Assembly: GCA_947652115.1 (NCBI GenBank)
Contig: OX393570.1
Location: 21,376,175-21,440,174, forward strand
Reading direction: 5' to 3'
DNA length: 64,000 bases
Source: Blastomussa wellsi
Lineage: Eukaryota; Cnidaria; Anthozoa; Scleractinia; Plerogyridae
Shown one piece after another: positions 57,328 to 64,000 of this stretch. The notes under the pieces are model-generated. The model made no database searches. It was not told the origin of the DNA and worked only from the letters and a program-made list of their open reading frames with translations. Position 1 is the first letter of the stretch, and each line of letters begins with the position of its first letter. The position numbers were made by a program, and so were the translations under genes.

Positions 57328-60300
57328 TCAATTAATGAGAGCAACATAACTTGCAGGCTCATTATCTTCTGTAAAGACATCCTCAGACGAGGGTCCTCTC
57401 TCTAACTGGTGGTAGTAGTTTCTGCCAGATGACCGAGTTGCCGTGTCTCTACCAGCATAGCCACGTATTCCAACTTCATTAATTGCACCTTCACTCAACA
57501 CTTTACAAAGCATCTTGTTCCTTCTGTCAAAGAAGGACGCATCAGTGACAGGCTCTGTGTATCCCTCGCTGTCGGAATCGGAATCACTCGATATGTTTGT
57601 CCTTGCATACCAGATCTTTCCAGATGACTGTTGTGAATTCATGTTTGCTGGAGCTGAAACTAACACAAATTAGATCAAAAGAACCCTTTATTAAGTAATT
57701 ATTTTGTGGATTACCATGATTGTGAAACACTCTTAAATCTGGGCATGGTTATTAAGTAAATTTATCTCTTATTAACTGGGCAGGAGGTCTGTGTAGGAGA
57801 ACTCACAACTGAGTTTCATCCAACCATTGTTTTGCAAGGTCATGGGTTCGAATGGACCCATCAAGGACTCTGAGTGTGTTTTATCTTTGTCCCACATTTG
57901 TGACAATTGTACAGATGTGAATCTCATCTTTATCATAGCGTGATTGAAGGTGGATTTTTTGTCTAGCATTTAATTTTCTTAAAGCTGTTCTAATTTATAA
58001 CTTACTTTTCCTTCCTGTGCACTCCTTTGCTGAATTTGTTCGAAAAACAACTTGTCGTGCTGCAAATCAATTTAATTATTATCCAACAGTTAGCGAATGC
58101 ACCACAAGTGTTAAGTAAGTAGCCTGTGTGGCAGGCGTCCGAAGGGGAGGGAGATGGGGGGAAACCAGCGCACGAGGCGAGGGGGCGAGGAGAAATAGGA
58201 CACATGCAAGGACACTATTGTTTTCTTTGCTTTTTTCATCCACCAGACGAACGAAAAAATCCTGATTGGACAGATTTAATGAATTGCTCACTCCATCGAT
58301 CTGATTGGTCAGTGGCGTGTCATTCAAGAACACTAGTGTTGATCTCATATTTATATTATGGCGGATGAATGACCAGCAAAGTCACGTACTCAAAGTAGAG
58401 CAAATGAAAGCGATTAGGCATTTGTTTGAAAGAAAGGATCTTCCAGCCGTTTTGCCAACAGGCTATGGAAAGAGTCTTATTTTTCAGCTTCTTGTGTTGC
58501 TTGCGAAAAGAGCCGAAGCTGGAAACTGCATCTTTGCTGGTCATGATGCCTATGGTCAGCATCATAAACGACCAGATTATGGAAGCGGAATCTATGATAT
58601 ATTTAATGTACTGCTTGCAATTTGCCCAAGAAGCTAGATAGCCTGAAGGAGATCATAGAAGGCAAATTTGATGTTGTGTTTGCATCGGCGGAAAGTGCCA
58701 TCGATAAGCGGATTCTTCAATCACTGAAGGAGAACACCACTTTCATTAAAACTTTAGTAGCTTGTGTTGTTGATGAATCACATGCAGTTGAAACATGGAC
58801 CGGTTTAAGGTGAGATGTTGCATATTTGTATGGCAAATCAAGTTGAAATTGAAATCGTTTATTCATTGTGGAGAATTGCGATTATTTAGCGATTGAGTTT
58901 TTAAGTGATGTCAGGCCTGCACGACTCCTGCAGTTTGCAAGAAAAAGATTGTTTAGCCCTTATAGCTTTCAGCTGTGAATTTGGTTGTCAGATGAAAGCT
59001 GTTTGCTTTGAGGAGAAACTTTTCTATTTTGTCTCCGTTTTGAGTCCCACACTGATATGATGTCATAATAAATCTCTTCCAAAAGGTGAGTGTTGTGTTA
59101 CTTTGTCTCGGTAATTCGTGTTCTATTTTGGCCATGGGTGAAACCTTTTGCGATGAACCGGAAAAGTTCACATAAGTTTTTTATCTTCCAGTAACACGCA
59201 AGCAGCAAATCGTTATGAGAAGCAAGCAGTGATATCCCTACGTTCTTTAGAGATTCACTCAAAACAAGCCCGAATATTTCTTTCCTCGTCGACGGTTTAA
59301 ACGAATTCACCCACGATTTTGCTGCTCAATTGCCATATGTTAACTTGAGATTTACACGGCAAATCTGCACACGTTGTTGATATTGTTTTCTTTTATCAGG
59401 CGACCTCTTTTCACTTTTACCATTCTTTAAAGTTCTATAACCGTTTTACGTTCTGTCATTTTGTTGCACAGAAAGGCGAAAAAACAAGACATTCTATAAC
59501 CTGTTGGCGCCTTCAGACTTTGTCGCAAATTGATCGGATCATTTTGACAGCTTTACATTTCACAGTTAACTGGGTTTCGCATATTTAATTAAGGGACGGA
59601 ATGAAGAAAACAATATCGTCCTTGCAGGTGTCCTCCTTCCTCTCGCCTCGCGCGCTTGTTTTTCCCCCCATCTCCCTCCCCTTCGGACCCAGCACAACCA
59701 CTCGACTACAGGCTCATTTAAACTTCCCACTAGGGCGGCTGGTGTCCAGCTCCTGTACACAGGCTAATCAACTTCACCATGTAACATGAACACAGCTTAC
59801 CAGTCTTTGGTAGTGGAGGGGGTGGCGAAGTGGGAGGTGGCCTCAGATCATTCAACGACAATGGCCTCCTAAGATTTGCATCCACAAGTACATTCTCCTT
59901 AACTTTCAGATGTTGATTAGGCAAAGGCTGGGGTGCACGCTCAGCTTTGGGATTTTTCACATTTCCCTTGGATGACTGTGGCGTTAGATCGGCGTAAGAG
60001 TACTTGGCACTGTCTTGTTTGACTGGTGCAGATACTGCATACAAGTAAGGCTGGGATGACTGGGACATTGCCGCTAACTGGGCAGATAACTCAGGATCGA
60101 TATGAACATCCTTTGCAAGATCATTTACAATGCTTCTTGACTGACCAGCACCTAGCAGATAAAAAAGAAAAATATGACACATTGACAAGTGCATTGACTA
60201 TAAAATATGGTGTTATACAATAATGCCAGACTGCGTTCCTAGCATAAGCTAAGGTATGGTACATTATAATGTGATATGGCCAGTACAGCTCTAGCAGAGC

Positions 60301-63068
60301 AGTATGTAGTAAAGACACAAGTAAACAGTGAAACTTTATTTCAACATGCAGGGTAGCCCATTCAGCTCAACTGAAGGCTGGTACCCAGAGGATCGTTGCA
60401 TGCATCTACTACACAGTCATTTAGGTCACTGCAGTCGTATGAGGGGAGCCTCCACTGCAGAGTTCAAACCTTTTTTTGACAGCAAAGAAAGCTCTTTTAC
60501 AAAATGGTAACCAACAGAAGTGCAGATCTGTTCAAGATATTTTGGAAGGTTGTATTTCCCTGTTCTGCCTGTTACAGGACTACCTAATCAATCAATCAAT
60601 ACCTGGGTACCAGGAATGAATCAAAGCAGGGAATATCTGGGCTGTCACTAAATTTTCAAGTAGGCGGGGAAAGTAAACATGTACCTGGGAGATTTTGTTG
60701 TCTGATGTATTTTTCACTTTCCAGTGTTTTGGTTTTGTTTCAAAGTAGCCGGGGCTCAAACTTGTGGTAGCCGGGGGAATTGCCCGGACCTTAGTGACAG
60801 CCCTGGAATATAGTTACCTTTATTAATTATTAGTTTTATTTAATAGTTTAATTCATCTAGAACATACCATGAAACACCTTGCTTTCTGTGAGTTGGGTGG
60901 GTGTGTCTGTTATAAGGTCAGCCAGTTTCTTGTATGCTCCAGCAACCAATAAAGTTTTTGAAGCCCACTGCTCAAGACCCTCAGAAATCTTTCTTAAGGA
61001 TTCCTTCAGTCTGCGAGCCTGCAAGGAAAAGATTTCATTAACATTGCCAGCAGCAACAGATGCCATATATTTAACTCTAAGTTACCGGTATAACATAGCT
61101 AGCAGAACCGCACTTGTAATCAAATTCAATTGTGCACACTGGGAGCAAACAAAAAATAAAGTGTAAGTTCAGAAAGAATATTTACATGATTAATAATACA
61201 AATTTTAGTACTTTAATATATATTATTTATTAATAGAAATGACCAAGAGTCACAAAAACAGGTGTAGTTGATAAAAATCTCAACTAGGGACCAACAAATA
61301 ATGTCAGGTTACCTTAAAAATCTCATGCTTGGTCATTTTCACCTCTAGTTCAGCCTGTTCTTGTTCAGCCTGCGAAATTACCTACAGCAAAGTTTTTGGA
61401 AAATATAAATAAAACTTTACATACTTTCAACAATAGTATCACTACACAAAACTTGGACAAACATGTATCGCCTGTTTCATTTTTATTCTTACAACAATCA
61501 GATATGATCATCAGGTTCAACCTAACCAAAATATTTCATAATTGCCTTACTCACTGGTGTATAGAGATGCATGCAGTGTTTGTGACTAGTATAAGTGATT
61601 AAACCTTAATTTAGTTACTAACAAGGTCTTGGTGTGAGCTAGGTTATCAGTATGAAATTTTTCACCAACTAGGAACTGAGATCATTGACCTCTCTAGGGA
61701 ATTTATATGACTCAAGACTTCAGAGTTGTTCTATTACCTCGACCATTTCATTTGATATTGTTCTTGGTCTTCCTCCATCACTTTTTCTCTTATTTTGTTC
61801 TAACTAAAGAAAAATACTATTATTCACAATGAAATGAGAAATTGAAAATATAAAACTAATGTGTAGTTCCAGAAAAATTAAAATATTAATACTACCTCCC
61901 CCTCCCCCCTGGGGGTAAGGGGTTTCCAAAGACCAAAACATTAAAGGAATAGGAACAATTTCTTCTGTGGGGGAGGTATGGATACAATTAAAATATTATA
62001 AATATTAGTACCTGCTTCTGAATTCTGTTCATTCTCGTGGCATGCATGGCCTCCCGCTTTCTTGCCTCATCCAAGACACGCTCTTGTTGAAGAACTTCTT
62101 TAAAACTTTTCCGGTACTTTTGATACTGCAAAAATTAAATGAACATAAAAAGGTTTGGTGGGATGAGGTGGACACAAACCAAGCCCCCCTATCCCCCCCA
62201 TTCATTGGTCTGTTGTCACTTCACAGGTGACCAAATTAATTTTAGTACATGCTCTCTTTATACTTCACTCTCATAGTACCTCTCACTAACCAGGTGTCTA
62301 ATTGGGCACCAGCAAATTTAGCACTAGGGGGTAACCCTGCGATGGACCAGCATCCCATCCAGGGGGGAGTACACTATTATCCTAGTCACTTCATGCCACT
62401 AGGCTCATACATACACTTTACTTACATTAAAGTTACCTTTAGTTAATAGCCATTAGGCAACACTACTTATCCACAATATTATTGGGGAGAAGTAGCGCAG
62501 CATTGCTTGGCCTGATGCAAACCCTAAACACTATGTTACACCAAATGTAAGAGGTTCTCACACATTCGTTACAAATCTTTGTATCGACTGCTCGGCAAAC
62601 CTTCTTAGTTGTTATACGTGATCATATTAACACTATGCCAATGTCTAAATGGCATAGCGAACCTGACAAGCCACGACTCAATCAAAGTTGAAATGTGTTG
62701 TTCTAGATAATTTTATTTTATACTCCCCCATGGAGGGTTTTTTGGTTGAAACCTCCCTCTTATCTGGAAATTCCAGTTTAATATTTCCTTTAAATTTTAT
62801 AATAAGACTGCTCAGATACCACTGGTCTTTTAAACTTCAAATTATGACACTTACCTTCCTGGTTCCAGGGGTGACGGGGGGGGGGGGGGGGGGGAGTATG
62901 GAGATTTCCTGACTGAGTCAAAAAGTAATCAAGCAAAGACAATAACCTCTTCAGTGAAATCCTTCATCAGATTTGCCCACATACTGGAAACTTCAAACAC
63001 CTTGCTGAACACATCTTGCACAGCAAGATTTTCTTCACTCTTTGCCCATTTTAGCATTGCTATGGATG
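57328..63068 (-). CDS. Helical, possibly BAR-like, protein with proline-rich tail (3' part)
   Basis: Seven minus-strand exons join in phase: 62947-63068, 62012-62125, 61738-61803, 61313-61381, 60868-61018, 59801-60151, 57328-57653. The 5' end was not found and probably lies beyond the window. The first five exons encode almost continuous amphipathic helix (SIAMLKWAKSEENLAVQDVF, FKEVLQQERVLDEARKREAM, SQAEQEQAELEVKMTKHEIF, LKESLRKISEGLEQW). A long antiparallel helical domain with a YKKLADLI end resembles BAR or F-BAR membrane-binding modules. The 59801-60151 exon is low-complexity with a proline run (RPPPTSPPPPLPKTG), a likely SH3 or WW ligand, and YSYADL, a possible phosphotyrosine site. The last exon has an acidic serine stretch (SSDSDSDSEGY) and ends SYVALIN. 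I cannot name the family; actin or membrane-linked scaffolding is a guess. The intron 57654-59800 holds the RecQ-carrying element in the opposite orientation. Confidence 0.65.
57780..57960 (+). repeat. SINE copy with B-box-like motif
   Basis: Contains gtcatgggttcgaatgg, a B-box-like site, then tatctttgtcccacatttgt and atctcatctttatc. The same tail occurs at about 63149-63240 and 63349-63480, so these are three copies of one tRNA-derived family. Confidence 0.6.
58120..59766. mobile_element. 1.65-kb inverted-repeat element carrying RecQ-like helicase relic
   Basis: The outer ends tagcctgtgtggcaggcgtc and (reversed) tagcctgtgtacaggagctg are similar. Inside them lie strong inverted arms of about 90 bp, 58137-58225 and 59600-59688, sharing gtccgaaggggagggagatg, then gggggaaa, gcgaggcgag, tgcaaggac and attgttttctt. 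Between the arms is a broken RecQ-like helicase (58365-58809) and about 750 bp with nothing recognisable. The right side carries about 50 extra bases with a second agcctgtagtcgagtggttg. No transposase is seen and no clear target duplication. It lies in an intron of the minus-strand helical-protein gene. Confidence 0.75.
58365..58809 (+). pseudogene. RecQ-like DNA helicase, N-terminal motor fragment, broken
   Basis: The start MNDQQSHVLKVEQMKAIRHL leads into LPTGYGKSLIFQLL, the helicase motif I (Walker A, GYGKS). The frame then shifts near 58535 (the match continues as VSIINDQIMEAESM, motif Ia region) and again near 58625 (KLDSLKEIIEGKFDVVFASA). It ends VVDESHAVETWTGLR, the motif II DESH box. 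A splice-donor-like gtgaga follows at 58810, implying a once intron-containing source gene. Two frame breaks and the missing C-terminal motor half mean it is not functional as it stands. RecQ helicases unwind DNA 3' to 5' in repair and recombination. Confidence 0.8.
60639..60803. mobile_element. hAT-like MITE
   Basis: The ends gggctgtcactaa and ttagtgacagccc are a perfect inverted pair. The flanks share ggaatat (60630-60636 and 60805-60811), a 7-bp match that could be an eroded 8-bp hAT target duplication. The interior has gtagccggggctcaaac-type repeats. It is intronic. Confidence 0.7.
62265..62400 (+). repeat. tRNA-derived SINE body fragment
   Basis: Contains cactctcatagtacctctca, gggggtaaccctgcgatgga and ccagcatcccatccaggggg, the body and 3' part of the family at 45243-45455, in plus orientation. 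The tRNA-like head is missing. Confidence 0.65.
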
Positions 63069-63148
63069 CTGTAAAAGAACTCTTTTAGTTATTTATTTAA
63101 TACACTAAATTTTTAATGTTCTATTTTACACCAATTAGTACTTATCAT

Positions 63149-63240
63149 AGATCATGGGTTCAAATCCTGTTGCAGACCAAGATTTTTTCTTTGTCCCACA
63201 CTTGTGTCATAACTGAATATTTTTCATCTTTTATCATTTA
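63149..63240 (+). repeat. SINE copy, partial
   Basis: Contains gatcatgggttcaaatcctg (B-box type), then ttctttgtcccacacttgtg and tttttcatcttttatc. It matches the tail of the copies at 57780 and 63349; the A-box half is missing. Confidence 0.65.
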
Positions 63241-63348
63241 TTCATCGAGCTGAAAATATCCCATCGTTCATATATTTACATTGTTCATACTAGCAGTGTA
63301 CAGGATGCTTGCCAGGATGCTTAGTAAATGGCCTTAGCTCACCAATAG

Positions 63349-63480
63349 TTCTTGTAGCTCAGTTGGTTAAAGCATCTCGTCAGTATCTGGGAGGTCATGG
63401 GTTTGAATCCTGTTTGTCCCACAACCGTGTCATATTTGGCAATTTCATCTTTAGTACTGATCATGTGGTTGGCAATGATC
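63349..63480 (+). repeat. tRNA-derived SINE, A and B boxes intact
   Basis: An A-box gtagctcagttggttaaagc and, 35 bases on, a B-box catgggtttgaatcctg have tRNA spacing. A shared tail (gtcccacaaccgtgtcatat, ttcatctttag) follows. The 5' and 3' acceptor strands do not pair, so it is a SINE and not a functional tRNA gene. Confidence 0.7.
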
Positions 63481-64000
63481 AATTTTTCAAACTTAACAAC
63501 TTGAATAACAATTTGGAAATTAATTGGATTGAAAATTGATATGGCACACATAAGTGCAGATTCAATATTTTGACCCCAAAAATATCATACACAATATCGA
63601 TGATAGTGCAGTGAATCAAATTTGAACTAAAAAGGACAATATTTTTAAGATGCCAGTATCAGGGGATGAACCAAAGTGTATTTTATGTAACAGCTATATA
63701 AAGATACATTTTGTATTGTATCAATTAACAACAACAACACCCCTCCCTTCCCCTCCCCGTACAAAACAGGGAAAAACTCCCACATTTTTGAACATTTGGA
63801 GCTTCGCTAACTCGAGCGGGATGGGTATAGCCAGAAATAGGCTATCCTCCTGCCAGCTAATCGCGAAAAGAGGGCGGTGAGTTCACAAGCAATACAGTGT
63901 ACACAACGATAGCGATATAAATCGCTGTTAGTATAAATTCATGCTTTTTTGCGCGTGATTTAATTCCCCGCCGGGACATGCAAGTTCTTTGGTTTTCAAG

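Larger units (their letters stand above)
63069..64000. other. Right edge: SINEs and unassigned sequence
   Basis: Apart from the two SINE copies I find no further exon of the minus-strand gene. Its upstream exons are presumed to lie past 64000. A poly-C/T tract with ctcccttcccctccccg is near 63740. Confidence 0.5.

Noticed and set aside
63349..63421. tRNA gene
   Set aside because: A and B boxes are present but the acceptor stem does not pair, and the downstream tail is shared with other SINE copies.

Overview
The window is animal nuclear DNA, most likely from an anthozoan cnidarian (a stony coral is my best guess). The evidence is indirect: multi-exon genes with GT-AG introns of a few hundred bases, AT-rich DNA, animal orthologues (glutathione reductase, BIVM, MORN4, PLCXD), a PAN-EGF-C-type lectin gene, and many MITEs, SINEs and a Penelope-like element. 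Two 200-N runs mark scaffold gaps (32827-33026 and 56301-56500).

Layout. 1-4347 is intergenic and repeat-rich. 4348-22288 (minus) is one gene of about 36 exons, roughly 1,000 residues, encoding two calponin-homology-like domains, a helical middle section and about a dozen ankyrin repeats. About 650 bp away, head to head, is a complete 14-exon glutathione reductase gene (22943-32245, plus). 33690-34046 is a C-type lectin domain relic with two frame breaks; its intact relative is the last exon of a secreted PAN-EGF-lectin gene (35447-37941, plus). 40516-41511 (plus) is a single-exon PI-PLC X-domain gene whose 3' UTR appears to have been built from two MITEs. 43479-47095 (plus) encodes a divergent GHKL (Hsp90-like) ATPase, a coiled coil and a C-terminal RING finger. 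MORN4 (48211-48672, minus) and BIVM (49230-55848, plus) are head to head; BIVM intron 1 holds a 1.07 kb Penelope-like element. 57328-63068 (minus) is the 3' part of a gene for a helical, possibly BAR-like, protein with a proline-rich tail; it runs off the right edge. One of its introns holds a 1.65 kb inverted-repeat element carrying a decayed RecQ-like helicase.

The genes do not form an operon or pathway. The most interesting items are the GHKL-coiled coil-RING protein, the CH-CH-ankyrin protein, the RecQ-carrying inverted-repeat element with its apparent MITE relative, a MITE pair with 6-bp target duplications, dispersed repeats carrying RFX X-box-like palindromes, and a possible papain/C39-like catalytic signature in BIVM. 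Exon joins were read by eye from splice consensus and reading phase; no database search or transcript was available.
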